Positions 1 through 9,201 of a DNA stretch of 64,000 nucleotides are shown here, piece by piece. A program made the position numbers and the translations under genes. The stretch spans positions 1-64,000 of the forward strand of contig CAZIUC010000011.1 of assembly GCA_964542455.1 (NCBI GenBank), written 5' to 3'. Position 1 is the first letter of the stretch; each line of letters opens with the position of its first letter. Below the pieces are notes generated by a model. The model worked only from the letters and a program-made list of their open reading frames with translations. It did not search any database and was not told the DNA's origin. This DNA comes from PFJX01 sp964542455 (GTDB lineage Bacteria > Pseudomonadota > Gammaproteobacteria > Burkholderiales > Thiobacillaceae).

Positions 1-61
1 AGACAAGCTAGGCCTACCGTTACCGCGCCACTTCTCGACTCTACCTTTGGAATCGCCGGTT

Positions 62-165
62 GAAAAGCGACCGCGTCAGTCCATTTTTCACCGGCTTTTT
101 GCCCCATAGCCGGGCTATGCGGCTGCAAATCAGGCAAAAACTGGCCTCGCCGGGGCCGCTTTTCG
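62..165. repeat. Large nested inverted repeat upstream of rimP
   Basis: Three nested complementary pairs are visible: GAAAAGCG (62-69) with CGCTTTTC (about 157-164), TTTTTGCC (about 96-103) with GGCAAAAA (about 133-140), and CATAGC with GCTATG around 105-119. Together they would fold about 100 nt into one long stem. It may be the terminator region of an upstream gene outside the window, or a structured leader of the rimP operon. No run of T follows it directly. Confidence 0.5.
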
Positions 166-218
166 CTATCGACAACCAAAGCCCGACAGGCGGCTAGCCG
201 GGGAAGTGACAATCTGTG

Positions 219-259
219 TATACTCAGCAGGTTTTCTACGGGCTTCGCGCCCTTTTTTT
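219..259 (+). promoter_or_regulatory. Possible -10 box and short T-tailed hairpin just before rimP
   Basis: TATACT at 219-224 resembles a -10 box, but I see no good -35 at 16-18 bp. A small hairpin follows, GGGC-TTCGC-GCCC at 240-252, directly followed by seven T, and it ends only about 11 nt before the rimP ATG. This has the form of a weak intrinsic terminator or attenuator at the entrance of the operon. The 4-bp stem makes it a low-confidence call. Confidence 0.35.
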
Positions 260-270
260 ATTTCCTAATC

Positions 271-720
271 ATGGATTTGCAGACACTAATCGAACCAACC
301 CTGGCCGGCATGGGCTACGAACTGGTCGCTCTGGAGCGGGCTGGGCACGGCTTGTTGCGCGTATTCATCGACAGTCCGAACGGCATCCTCGTGGACGATT
401 GTGTGAAGGTGAGCAACCAGTTGACGCGCGTATTCATGGTCGAAAATGTCGATTATGACCGCCTCGAGGTGTCCTCGCCGGGAACCGATCGGCCGTTGGT
501 CAAGGAGGCGGACTTCGTGCGCTTCAATGGCGAGCGCGCGCTGGTCAAGTTGCATGCCCCGCTCGATGGGCGCAAACGCTTTACCGGCTTGCTAAAGGGC
601 GTGCAGGACGGCGTATTGCAAATGGATGTGGATGGTTTGCTGGTGGCGATTCCACTTGTTGAAGTGGATTCGGCTCACCTGGCGCCACTATTAGACGGTT
701 CAACCCGGAGGGTGCGATGA
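271..720 (+). CDS. rimP: Ribosome maturation factor RimP
   Basis: 149 aa, the usual length. RimP binds the free 30S subunit and assists late assembly around the S12/S5 region. The N-terminal alpha/beta domain (about 1-73) contains the conserved run around VSSPGTDRPL (residues 67-76), and a C-terminal SH3-like domain follows (about 78-149, with the GVQDGVLQM strand). It is the first gene of the rimP-nusA-infB operon, as in most proteobacteria. Its TGA overlaps the ATG of nusA by 4 nt (ATGA), so translation is probably coupled. The ATG at 271 is chosen because the conserved N-terminal helix starts there; a longer overlapping frame is not RimP-like. Confidence 0.97.
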   Translation: MDLQTLIEPTLAGMGYELVALERAGHGLLRVFIDSPNGILVDDCVKVSNQLTRVFMVENVDYDRLEVSSPGTDRPLVKEADFVRFNGERALVKLHAPLDGRKRFTGLLKGVQDGVLQMDVDGLLVAIPLVEVDSAHLAPLLDGSTRRVR

Positions 721-2198
721 GTCGGGAAGTCTTGATGTTGGCCGATGTGCTGGCACGTGAGAAAAATGTGGAACCCGAGGTGGTATTCGGTGCCTTGGAA
801 GCCGCTTTGGCCCATGCCACCAAGAAACGTTACCTCGACGATGTGGATATTCGTGTCGAAATCGACCGTCACACCGGTGAATACCAGGCCTTCCGATGCT
901 GGGAAGTGTTGCCCGATGAGGCCGGCCTGGAGTTTCCTGACCGCCAGTACCTTCTTTTCGAGGCACGGGAAATCAAGCCCGATATCAAGGTGGGTGAATT
1001 CATCCAGGAATCCGTGGAAGCGGTGGACTTCGGCCGTATCGGTGCCCAGGCCGCCAAGCAGGTGATCCTGCAAAGGATTCGTGACGCAGAGCGTGAACAA
1101 TTGCTGAACGACTTCCTGGCTCGCAACGACACGCTGGTCTCCGGCACCATCAAGCGCATGGAACGGGGGGCCGCCATCATCGAATCCGGGCGCATTGAAG
1201 GCCGCCTGGAAAAAGATCAGATGATTCCCAAGGAAAACCTGCGTATCGGCGACCGTGTGCGTGCTTACATGGTGCGCGCCGAGCGCGCCGCGCGTGGGCC
1301 GCAACTGGTGCTGTCACGTACCGCGCCGGAATTCATCATGAAGCTGTTCGAACTGGAGGTACCCGAGGTCGAAGAGGGTGTCATCGAGATCAAGGCTGCC
1401 GCGCGCGATCCGGGTATGCGCGCCAAGATCGCGGTCAAGTCCAATGATCCTCGTATGGATCCACAAGGTGCTTGTATCGGTGTGCGCGGTACCCGCGTCA
1501 CGGCGGTGACCAACGAACTCAACGGTGAGCGTGTCGACATCGTGTTGTGGGCCGCCGATCCTGCCCAGTTTGTGATCAATGCTCTTTCTCCCGCCCAGGT
1601 CAGCAGCATCGTCATGGATGAGGACAAGCATGCGATGGACGTGGCGGTGGATCCCGATCAGGTCGACGTGGCGATCGGTCGTTATGGCCAGAACGTGCGA
1701 CTGGCGGCTGAACTGACCGGTTGGGAAATCAACATCCTGTCGGTGGACGAGGCCGAACAGAAGCATGAGCAGGAAGCCTCGGGCATCCGCGAGATGTTCA
1801 TGGAGAAACTGGACGTCGATGAAGACGTGGCCGAGGTGTTGGTGCAGGAAGGTTTCTCCACTCTGGAAGAGGTGGCCTACGTGCCATTGGCCGAGATGCT
1901 GGAGATCGAATCCTTCGACGAAGACACGGTCAACGAGCTGCGTACACGTGCGCGTGATGCCCTGCTCACCGATGCCATCGTGCATGAGGAAGAAATGGAG
2001 TCCGCCGCCGCCGATCTGATGAGCGTTGCCGGTATGGACGAAGAAACCGCCGCCCAACTCACCGCGCAAGGGGTGAATACGGCGGAGGATCTGGCCGATC
2101 TGGCCGTAGACGAGTTGATGGAACTCGTCGGCATGGACGAAGAACGCGCCAAGGCGCTGATCATGACAGCGCGGGCGCCCATGCTGGCGGGCGTCTGA
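717..2198 (+). CDS. nusA: Transcription termination/antitermination factor NusA
   Basis: 493 aa, normal for a proteobacterial NusA. It binds RNA polymerase and modulates pausing, termination and antitermination. Visible domains in order: N-terminal RNAP-binding domain (about 1-125), S1 domain (about 135-200), KH1 and KH2 (about 230-345, with the VGVRGTRV and VDVAIGRYGQN segments), and two acidic C-terminal helix-hairpin-helix repeats (about 365-490), the form found in beta/gammaproteobacteria. The start overlaps rimP by ATGA. The next gene, infB, follows after 11 nt, which fits one transcript. Confidence 0.97.
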   Translation: MSREVLMLADVLAREKNVEPEVVFGALEAALAHATKKRYLDDVDIRVEIDRHTGEYQAFRCWEVLPDEAGLEFPDRQYLLFEAREIKPDIKVGEFIQESVEAVDFGRIGAQAAKQVILQRIRDAEREQLLNDFLARNDTLVSGTIKRMERGAAIIESGRIEGRLEKDQMIPKENLRIGDRVRAYMVRAERAARGPQLVLSRTAPEFIMKLFELEVPEVEEGVIEIKAAARDPGMRAKIAVKSNDPRMDPQGACIGVRGTRVTAVTNELNGERVDIVLWAADPAQFVINALSPAQVSSIVMDEDKHAMDVAVDPDQVDVAIGRYGQNVRLAAELTGWEINILSVDEAEQKHEQEASGIREMFMEKLDVDEDVAEVLVQEGFSTLEEVAYVPLAEMLEIESFDEDTVNELRTRARDALLTDAIVHEEEMESAAADLMSVAGMDEETAAQLTAQGVNTAEDLADLAVDELMELVGMDEERAKALIMTARAPMLAGV

Positions 2199-2209
2199 AC
2201 GGGGGTAGC

Positions 2210-4966
2210 ATGAACGTCGAACAATTCGCCACTGAACTCAAGGTCGCGCCGACACTGCTGGTGGAGCAGTTGCAATCCGCGGGTGTGACTGTCCAGGGAA
2301 TCGGCGATGTCCTCTCCGACCAGGACAAGTCGCGCTTGCTGGATTACCTGCGCGGCAAGCATGGCGCGAAAGAGGGCAAGACCAAAATTACGCTGACGCG
2401 CAAGCAGACCAGCGAGATCAAGACGGCCGACAGCAGCGGCCGCACCCGCACCGTGCAGGTGGAAATGCGCAAGAAGCGCACCCTGATCAAGCGTGAAGTG
2501 GGGCACGGCGAAGTTGCCGCTCAGGACAAGGCCGCGGAAGCTTCAGAAGAAATTCTGGAGCCGGTCGCGCCGGTCGATGTCGCTGTGATCGAGACGGCAA
2601 CGGCACAGCCAGAGCCGATGGTGGAGGTGGCGCCCGAGCCTGAAGTCGTCGAACCTGTGGTTGCGGCCCCTGTCGAGCCTCCCGTCGAGGTTGTGGCCGA
2701 AGCAGCTCCGATCCAGGAGGCTCAGGAAACCGTCGGCACGGAAGAAGTGCTTGATGAGAAAGCCGAACGGCCGGTCATCAGGCGCCCGGTGTCCGTGATT
2801 GACGACGCCGAACGTCAGGCGCGAGAGCAGGAGGCCAAGCGCCACGCCACTTTGCGCGCTATCCAGGAGGCAGAACACAAAGCCAAGCAGGATCGCGAGG
2901 CCGCGCGCCGACAGGCCGAATTGGACGCCAAGGCGGCACTGGCGCGTGGACCGGAAGTCGCCACGAAGGATGCCACCCCGACGCCCGCCGGCGAAACTGT
3001 GCCTGGAGAGGTCAAGCCCGCCGTCAAGCCCGCCGTCAAGCCCAAGGTGGCCAAGCCCGCCGCCAAGAAGGGCAAAGTCGAGCCGGTCACCGGTAAGCGC
3101 CCGGGCCTGAAAACTCGAGGTGGATCGGACGGTGATGGTTGGCGTTCCCGCAAGGGGCGTCACCACAAGAATGAGCACGAACATGTTCAGCAAGCACCGG
3201 TTGAGGCGGTGGTGCGTGAGGTGCTTGTGCCGGAAACCATCAGCGTTGCCGATCTGGCGCACAAAATGTCGGTGAAGGCGGCGGAGGTGATCAAGGCGCT
3301 CATGAAGATGGGCTCGATGGTCACCATCAACCAGGTGCTGGACCAGGACACCGCCATGATTCTGGTGGAAGAAATGGGCCATATCGCCAAGCCGGCGCCC
3401 ACTGACAGCCCGGAGTCGTATCTGGAAGACGAAGAGTTGGCAAAAGAAGTGGAACTCATTTCACGCGCCCCGGTGGTGACGGTGATGGGCCACGTCGACC
3501 ACGGCAAGACTTCATTGCTCGACCGTATTCGCAAGGCCCGCGTGGCGGCGGGTGAAGCGGGTGGTATTACCCAGCACATCGGCGCCTACCACGTGGAAAC
3601 CTCGAAGGGCATGGTTACCTTCCTCGACACCCCCGGCCACGAAGCTTTTACCGCCATGCGTGCGCGGGGTGCCAAGGTGACCGACCTGGTGATCCTGGTG
3701 GTCGCCGCCGATGATGGTGTCATGCCGCAAACGCGGGAAGCCATCCATCACGCGAAGGCCGGCAACGTGCCGGTCATCGTCGCGGTCAACAAGATCGACA
3801 AGCCGGGCGCCAACCCGGAAAAAATCCGCCAGGAAGTTTCCAACGAAGGCGTGGTCCCGGAGGAATGGGGTGGCGATGCCATGTTCGTGGATGTGTCCGC
3901 GAAGACTGGCGAGGGCATCGACGCGTTGCTCGATGCCATCCTGCTGCAAGCCGAAGTGCTGGAGCTCAAGGCCCCGGTCGATACCCTGGCCAAGGGTGTG
4001 GTTGTGGAATCTCGCCTGGACAAGGGGCGTGGCCCGGTCGCCACGGTTCTGGTGCAGTCCGGTACCCTGAAACGGGGGGATATTGTTCTGGCCGGTTCCG
4101 CTTTCGGTCGCGTGCGTGCCATGCTGGATGAAGACGGCAAGCAGATCACCTCGGCTGGTCCTTCCATTCCTGTTGAAATTCAAGGACTTTCCGATGTGCC
4201 GGGCGCCGGTGTCGATGTGCTGGTATTACATGACGAGAAGAAGGCGCGAGAGATCGCCCTGTTCCGTCAGGGTATGTTCCGTGATGTAAAACTCGCCAAG
4301 AAGCACGCGGCGAAGCTGGAAAATATGTTTGAACAAATGGGCGAGGAGGAGGTGAAGACGCTGCCGTTGATCTTGAAGGCTGACGTCCAGGGCTCTTACG
4401 AAGGTCTCGCGCATGCACTGAACAAGCTCTCCACCGCGGAGGTGAAGGTCGTCCTGGTCCATTCGGCTGTCGGTTCGATTTCCGAATCCGACGTCAATCT
4501 GGCCATTGCCTCCAAGGCCGTGATCATCGGCTTCAATGTGCGCGCAGACGCCCAGAGCCGCAAGCTGGCCGAATCCGCCGGGGTCGACATCCGCTACTAC
4601 AACATCATCTACGAAGCCGTGGATGACGTGAAAGCCGCGCTGGGTGGTCTGCTCTCTCCGGAGAAGAAGGAAAACGCTCTCGGTCTGGCCGAAATTCGCC
4701 AGGTGTTCCGTATCACCAAGGTGGGCGCCGTCGCCGGTTGTTTCGTGCTCGAAGGCCAACTGAAACGCTCCGCCCGTGTCCGTGTGCTGCGCGATCATGT
4801 GGTGGTGCACGACGGCGAACTGGATTCCCTCAAACGCTTCAAGGATGACGTGAAGGACGTGAAGGCCGGCTTCGAATGTGGCCTGAACCTGAAGAACTTC
4901 AATGACATCCAGGAAGGCGATCAGCTCGAATGTTATGAGGTGGTCGAGGTGGCGAGAACTCTCTAA
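2210..4966 (+). CDS. infB: Translation initiation factor IF-2
   Basis: 918 aa. IF-2 is the GTPase that places initiator tRNA in the ribosomal P site and drives subunit joining. An N-terminal IF2_N domain (about 1-55) is followed by a long Ala/Glu/Lys/Pro-rich low-complexity linker (about 90-330), a second IF2_N-like segment (about 340-395), then the GTPase core. G1 is GHVDHGKT near residue 426-433, G3 DTPGH, G4 NKID. Domains II, III and IV follow, ending with the fMet-tRNA-binding C2 region. Lies 11 nt after nusA. The length falls in the long proteobacterial range because of the linker. Confidence 0.98.
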   Translation: MNVEQFATELKVAPTLLVEQLQSAGVTVQGIGDVLSDQDKSRLLDYLRGKHGAKEGKTKITLTRKQTSEIKTADSSGRTRTVQVEMRKKRTLIKREVGHGEVAAQDKAAEASEEILEPVAPVDVAVIETATAQPEPMVEVAPEPEVVEPVVAAPVEPPVEVVAEAAPIQEAQETVGTEEVLDEKAERPVIRRPVSVIDDAERQAREQEAKRHATLRAIQEAEHKAKQDREAARRQAELDAKAALARGPEVATKDATPTPAGETVPGEVKPAVKPAVKPKVAKPAAKKGKVEPVTGKRPGLKTRGGSDGDGWRSRKGRHHKNEHEHVQQAPVEAVVREVLVPETISVADLAHKMSVKAAEVIKALMKMGSMVTINQVLDQDTAMILVEEMGHIAKPAPTDSPESYLEDEELAKEVELISRAPVVTVMGHVDHGKTSLLDRIRKARVAAGEAGGITQHIGAYHVETSKGMVTFLDTPGHEAFTAMRARGAKVTDLVILVVAADDGVMPQTREAIHHAKAGNVPVIVAVNKIDKPGANPEKIRQEVSNEGVVPEEWGGDAMFVDVSAKTGEGIDALLDAILLQAEVLELKAPVDTLAKGVVVESRLDKGRGPVATVLVQSGTLKRGDIVLAGSAFGRVRAMLDEDGKQITSAGPSIPVEIQGLSDVPGAGVDVLVLHDEKKAREIALFRQGMFRDVKLAKKHAAKLENMFEQMGEEEVKTLPLILKADVQGSYEGLAHALNKLSTAEVKVVLVHSAVGSISESDVNLAIASKAVIIGFNVRADAQSRKLAESAGVDIRYYNIIYEAVDDVKAALGGLLSPEKKENALGLAEIRQVFRITKVGAVAGCFVLEGQLKRSARVRVLRDHVVVHDGELDSLKRFKDDVKDVKAGFECGLNLKNFNDIQEGDQLECYEVVEVARTL

Positions 4967-4981
4967 AAGGGACAGGGGACA

Positions 4982-5027
4982 AGGCGCGAGGTTCAAGGTA
5001 GGTCGCCCTTCCTTGAACCTCGCGCCT
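4982..5027. repeat. Perfect 17-bp inverted repeat between infB and rbfA
   Basis: Positions 4982-4998 and 5011-5027 are exact reverse complements around a 12-nt loop. The arm core is GGCGCGAGGTTCAAGG. No T run follows, so it does not look like an intrinsic terminator; rbfA starts 21 nt later in the same direction. It may be an RNA-processing or stabilising hairpin inside the operon, or a dispersed palindromic repeat. Confidence 0.8.
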
Positions 5028-5047
5028 AATCTAGTACCCATCCGAAC

Positions 5048-5428
5048 ATGGCCAATCAAAGAAACCTTCGCGTAGCCGAACAGATCCGCCAGGAACTGGC
5101 GGATATCCACACACGCGAGATGAAAGACCCGCGTGTGGTCGGCGTCACATTCACCGCGGTGAATGTCACCACCGACCTGGAGCATGCCAAGGTCTGGTTC
5201 ACCGTGTTCAGCGGGGACCATGAAGCCGCGCGCAAGGGCCTGGGCAGCGCCGCTGGTTTTTTGCGTAGCGAACTTGCTAAACGGATGACCCTGCGCACCG
5301 TGCCCAAGCTCACTTTCGTCTACGACGCATCGGTTGAGCGCGGCGCCCATTTGTCCGAACTTATCGACAAGGCAGTGGCGGAAGATCGTAAACATCATCA
5401 GGATGATGAGCCTGGCAACGATATTTGA
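5048..5428 (+). CDS. rbfA: 30S ribosome-binding factor RbfA
   Basis: 126 aa, normal length. RbfA is a KH-fold protein that binds 16S rRNA near helix 1/helix 45 during late 30S maturation and is needed for cold adaptation. The family signature is visible: the N-terminal VAEQIRQELADI, the DPRVVGVTFTAVNVTTDL strand-turn and the central KVWFTVF strand. The protein ends in a short charged tail. Lies 81 nt after infB, across a perfect hairpin, and just before truB. Confidence 0.96.
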   Translation: MANQRNLRVAEQIRQELADIHTREMKDPRVVGVTFTAVNVTTDLEHAKVWFTVFSGDHEAARKGLGSAAGFLRSELAKRMTLRTVPKLTFVYDASVERGAHLSELIDKAVAEDRKHHQDDEPGNDI

Positions 5429-5454
5429 CTGTGCGTTTGCCCTCGGGAAACAGC

Positions 5455-6432
5455 ATGGTTGACGATCTCGCCGCCATCGATGGTTCTCACTGTGAGCAGG
5501 CACAACGACGGCAGGCACCTGCCGCTTCCCGGACGAGCAAAATTGTCAGGCGCGCCATTTCCGGCGTGCTTTTGCTCGACAAGGCCGCCGGCTACACTTC
5601 CAACGCCGCCTTGCAGAAGGCCAAGTGGTTGTACCGCGCGCAAAAGGCCGGCCATACCGGCACCCTCGACCCCTTTGCCACAGGCCTGCTTCCCCTATGT
5701 CTTGGTGAAGCCACCAAGTTCTCGCAATTCCTGCTCGATGCCGACAAGGTCTATCGGGCCGAAATCCGTTTCGGCATCCGTACTTCCAGTGGTGACCTGG
5801 ACGGCGAGGTGATCGCCGAGCGGCCCGTCAACATCGATGCCGCGACGCTACACCAGGCGCTTAAGCGCTTCCGAGGCGAAATCGAGCAAGTGCCGCCGAT
5901 GCACTCCGCCCTCAAACATGCCGGGCGCCCACTTTACGAATACGCGCGCCAGGGTATCGAGATCGAACGGGCGGCACGCCGTGTGACCGTGTACGGTCTG
6001 GAGCTGGAGAACTTCGATGGCACTCACGCCAGTGTGCGTGTGCACAGCAGCAAAGGCTTTTATGTGCGCGCGCTCGCGGACGACCTGGGTGAAGTCCTTG
6101 GTTGCGGTGGACATCTGGTCGGCCTCGATCGTCTGCGGGTCGGCCCCTACCACCTGGACGACGCGATCAGCCTGGAAGCCCTGACGGAACTCACGGAAGA
6201 AGAACGCGACGCGCGCTTGCTGCCCGCCGACAATCTCACGCTTGACCTGCCACGCATCGACCTTGATCTCGAAGCCGCCTGGCAGATCAGCCACGGCCAG
6301 GCCATCTGGCGCGCCGGCCTGAATGTCGGGGAACTTCTTCGTCTCTATGCCCCGGATGGCCGCTTTCTTGGGGTGGCGGAAGTCGATCAAGACGGTAAGG
6401 TCGCGCCGAAGCGTCTGATCTCCAACGAATGA
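5455..6432 (+). CDS. truB: tRNA pseudouridine(55) synthase TruB
   Basis: Makes pseudouridine 55 in the T-loop of tRNAs. The catalytic Asp lies in the GHTGTLDPFATG motif (Asp72 with the start used here). The C-terminal PUA-like region (about 240-325) is present. The ATG at 5455 is chosen because GGGAAA precedes it at good spacing; GTG 5431 and TTG 5425 are also in frame. All these starts leave about 30 residues before the conserved RRAISGVLLLDK segment, so the N-terminus is longer than in most homologues and no closer start codon exists. It follows rbfA directly in the operon. Confidence 0.93.
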   Translation: MVDDLAAIDGSHCEQAQRRQAPAASRTSKIVRRAISGVLLLDKAAGYTSNAALQKAKWLYRAQKAGHTGTLDPFATGLLPLCLGEATKFSQFLLDADKVYRAEIRFGIRTSSGDLDGEVIAERPVNIDAATLHQALKRFRGEIEQVPPMHSALKHAGRPLYEYARQGIEIERAARRVTVYGLELENFDGTHASVRVHSSKGFYVRALADDLGEVLGCGGHLVGLDRLRVGPYHLDDAISLEALTELTEEERDARLLPADNLTLDLPRIDLDLEAAWQISHGQAIWRAGLNVGELLRLYAPDGRFLGVAEVDQDGKVAPKRLISNE

Positions 6433-6523
6433 GGCACGTCGCGGGGAAAACAGCTTGAGCTTTTGCCCGGCGCGACCCAAGCGCGTACTACCCCCTTATC
6501 TCGTCCTCAGTCCCATGAATTGC

Positions 6524-6553
6524 TTGAGAAATTCCTTTCCCCGCGCGTAGAAT
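6524..6553 (+). promoter_or_regulatory. Sigma-70 type promoter of rpsO
   Basis: TTGAGA (6524-6529), 18 bp, TAGAAT (6548-6553), ending 26 nt before the rpsO ATG. In Escherichia coli rpsO likewise has its own promoter inside the larger operon. The match to consensus is good at the -10 and fair at the -35. Confidence 0.6.
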
Positions 6554-6579
6554 GCGCGTTTTTCGTTGGAGTAGCCAAG

Positions 6580-6849
6580 ATGGCCGTCACCACCCCTCAG
6601 AAAGCTCAGATCGTCGAAGACTATCAGCGCGCCGCCGCCGATACCGGCTCCCCGGAAGTGCAGGTTGCACTGCTTACCGCTCGCATCAATGACCTGACCG
6701 GTCACTTCAAAACCCATGCCAAGGATCACCATTCCCGCCGTGGCCTGCTCAAGATGGTCAGCCGTCGTCGTCGCCTGCTGGACTATCTCAAGTCCAAGAA
6801 TGCGGATGGTTACACCAATCTGATCAAGCGTCTTGGTTTGCGTAAATAA
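6580..6849 (+). CDS. rpsO: 30S ribosomal protein S15
   Basis: 89 aa, exactly the usual bacterial length. S15 is a four-helix primary binder of the central domain of 16S rRNA and contributes to an intersubunit bridge. The signature DTGSPEVQVALLTARINDLTGH run, LKTHAKDHHSRRGL-type loop and the C-terminal LGLRK end are all present. The ATG at 6580 is used because the longer in-frame extension is not conserved and a GGAG-like site precedes it. The rpsO-pnp pairing is classical. Confidence 0.97.
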   Translation: MAVTTPQKAQIVEDYQRAAADTGSPEVQVALLTARINDLTGHFKTHAKDHHSRRGLLKMVSRRRRLLDYLKSKNADGYTNLIKRLGLRK

Positions 6850-6916
6850 GTCTGAGTAGAAATTGATTTCACTGGTCGACAGCGTCCAGAAACAGCAATT
6901 AAAGGAAAAAGTCAGC

Positions 6917-9049
6917 GTGAATCCGGTCAAGAAGACATTTCAATACGGTCGCCATCAAGTCACCCTGGAAACTGGCGAGATTGCTCGCCAAGCCGACGGT
7001 GCCGTGATCGTCAACATGGACGACACTGTGGTGCTGGTCACCGTGGTGGCGAAAAACGAAGTGAAGCCGGGCCAGGATTTTTTTCCGTTGACTGTCGATT
7101 ACCAGGAAAAAACCTATGCGGTGGGCCGCATCCCCGGTGGTTTCCTGAAGCGCGAATCACGTCCATCGGAAAAGGAAACGTTGGTTTCCCGCCTGATCGA
7201 CCGCCCCATTCGCCCGCTGTTTCCCGATGGCTTCTTCAATGAAGTGCAGGTCATCGCCACGGTGATGTCCAGCAACCCGGAAGTCGACTCCGACATTCCC
7301 GCGCTGATCGGCGCTTCCGCCGCCTTGGCATTGTCCGGCCTGCCGTTCGACGGCCCGGTGGGCGCGGCCCGTGTCGGCTACATCGACGGCCAGTATGTGC
7401 TGAACCCGACCACGACCGAACTGCTGACTTCCAAGCTTAATCTGGTGGTGGCAGGTACCGAGAGCGCGGTGCTGATGGTCGAGTCGGAAGCCGACCAGTT
7501 GTCGGAAGAGGTGATGCTGGGTGCCGTGGTGTTTGGCCATGAGCAGATGCAGGCCGCGATAGACGCGATCAACGATCTCACAGACGAAGCCGGCAAGGAT
7601 GCCTGGGACTGGACCGCGCCGGCAACCGACGCCGCCCTGCTCGAAAAGATGAATGGCCTGTGCGCCGACGCCTTGTCCGCCGCCTACTCGATCAAGCAGA
7701 AGCAGGCGCGGGTGACGGAAGTCGATGCCATCCGCGGCAGGGTTTATGCCGAGTTGATTGGCGCGGATATGGATACCACTCAGATCAATATCATCAAGGA
7801 TCTGTTTCACACACTCGAAGCCAAGGTGGTGCGTAGCCGCATCCTGGCCGGTGAGCCGCGTATTGACGGCCGCGACACCCGCACCGTGCGCCCCATCAGC
7901 ATCCGCACCGGCGTCATGCCGCGCACTCACGGTTCCGCGCTGTTCACCCGTGGCGAGACACAAGCTCTGGTGGTTGCCACCCTGGGTACCGGCCGCGACG
8001 AGCAGAAGGTGGAGTCACTCACCGGTACATACAGCGACCACTTCATGCTGCACTACAACATGCCCCCGTACGCTACCGGTGAAACCGGCCGTGTGGGTAG
8101 CCCGAAACGCCGCGAAATCGGCCACGGCCGTCTGGCCAAGCGCGCCCTGGCCGCTTGCCTGCCGACCAAGGAAGACTTTGGCTACACCATTCGTGTGGTG
8201 TCCGAGATCACCGAATCGAATGGTTCCTCCTCGATGGCTTCCGTCTGCGGCGGCAGCCTGGCGATGATGGATGCCGGCGTGCCCTTGAAGGACCACGTTG
8301 CCGGCATCGCCATGGGCCTGATCAAGGAAGGCAACCGTTTCGCCGTGCTGACCGACATCCTGGGCGACGAAGATCACCTCGGCGACATGGACTTCAAGGT
8401 CGCCGGCACCAAGAACGGCATCAATGCCTTGCAGATGGATATCAAGATTCAGGGCATTACCAAGGAAATCATGCAGGTTGCGCTGAGCCAGGCGAGCGAA
8501 GCGCGCTTGCACATCCTGGCTCAGATGGAACAGTCCGTGAGTGGTCCGCGCGTCGAGATGAGTGCCTACGCGCCGCGCATCATCACCATGAAAATCAATC
8601 CGGAGAAAATCCGTGACGTGATCGGCAAGGGCGGCGCCGTTATCCGCGCGCTGACTGAAGAAACCGGCACGCAGATCGACATCGACGAGAGCGGCACCAT
8701 CAAGATCGCCTGTACCACCACCGAATCTGGTGAGCTGGCGAGGAAGCGGATCGAGGACATTACCGCCGAGGTCGAAGTGGGGCGCACTTACGACGGCACC
8801 GTGCTGAAGATTCTCGACTTCGGCGCCATCGTCAATGTGCTGCCCGGTAAGGACGGGCTGCTACATATCTCTCAGATCGCGCACCAGCGTGTTAATGCTG
8901 TCACCGACTTCCTCAAGGAAGGCCAGACCGTGCAGGTCAAGGTGCTGGAGACCGACGAGAAAGGCCGCATGCGCCTGTCCATGAAGGCGCTGATCGAGGT
9001 GCCTGTGGCGCAAGTGCTGGTCGACGCCCCTACGCCCGCCGCCGAGTAA
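6917..9049 (+). CDS. pnp: Polyribonucleotide nucleotidyltransferase (PNPase)
   Basis: 710 aa with the GTG start at 6917, close to the 711 aa of the E. coli enzyme. PNPase degrades RNA phosphorolytically 3' to 5' and is part of the degradosome. Two RNase PH domains flank a helical domain, followed by a KH domain (about 550-615, with the GKGGAVIRAL signature) and an S1 domain (about 620-690). GTG is preferred over the upstream TTG at 6863 because AAAGGA precedes it and the conserved sequence begins at VKKTFQYGRH. Ends at a strong palindromic terminator. Confidence 0.97.
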   Translation: MNPVKKTFQYGRHQVTLETGEIARQADGAVIVNMDDTVVLVTVVAKNEVKPGQDFFPLTVDYQEKTYAVGRIPGGFLKRESRPSEKETLVSRLIDRPIRPLFPDGFFNEVQVIATVMSSNPEVDSDIPALIGASAALALSGLPFDGPVGAARVGYIDGQYVLNPTTTELLTSKLNLVVAGTESAVLMVESEADQLSEEVMLGAVVFGHEQMQAAIDAINDLTDEAGKDAWDWTAPATDAALLEKMNGLCADALSAAYSIKQKQARVTEVDAIRGRVYAELIGADMDTTQINIIKDLFHTLEAKVVRSRILAGEPRIDGRDTRTVRPISIRTGVMPRTHGSALFTRGETQALVVATLGTGRDEQKVESLTGTYSDHFMLHYNMPPYATGETGRVGSPKRREIGHGRLAKRALAACLPTKEDFGYTIRVVSEITESNGSSSMASVCGGSLAMMDAGVPLKDHVAGIAMGLIKEGNRFAVLTDILGDEDHLGDMDFKVAGTKNGINALQMDIKIQGITKEIMQVALSQASEARLHILAQMEQSVSGPRVEMSAYAPRIITMKINPEKIRDVIGKGGAVIRALTEETGTQIDIDESGTIKIACTTTESGELARKRIEDITAEVEVGRTYDGTVLKILDFGAIVNVLPGKDGLLHISQIAHQRVNAVTDFLKEGQTVQVKVLETDEKGRMRLSMKALIEVPVAQVLVDAPTPAAE

Positions 9050-9062
9050 TTCGTTAGTCAGG

Positions 9063-9098
9063 ACAATAAAAAGCGGCCCGCGGGCCGCTTTTTATTGT
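9063..9098. terminator. Perfect palindromic terminator after pnp
   Basis: A perfect 36-nt palindrome with a GCGGCCCG/CGGGCCGC core flanked by A-rich and T-rich arms. Transcripts from either strand end in a T run after a GC stem, so it should work bidirectionally: for pnp on the plus strand and the 158-aa gene on the minus strand. Confidence 0.9.
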
Positions 9099-9201
9099 AG
9101 TTACGTCGCTAATGTCGCCGATGCATTAATCCGGATTGGGGAAAGCCCCGGTTTGCTTAAGGATGGGGACTTCATCAGCCCAATATCGACTGCGGCCTGG
9201 T

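Noticed and set aside
4226..5518. 430-aa minus-strand frame opposite infB and rbfA
   Set aside because: Shadow of infB; it crosses the intergenic hairpin and has no family features.
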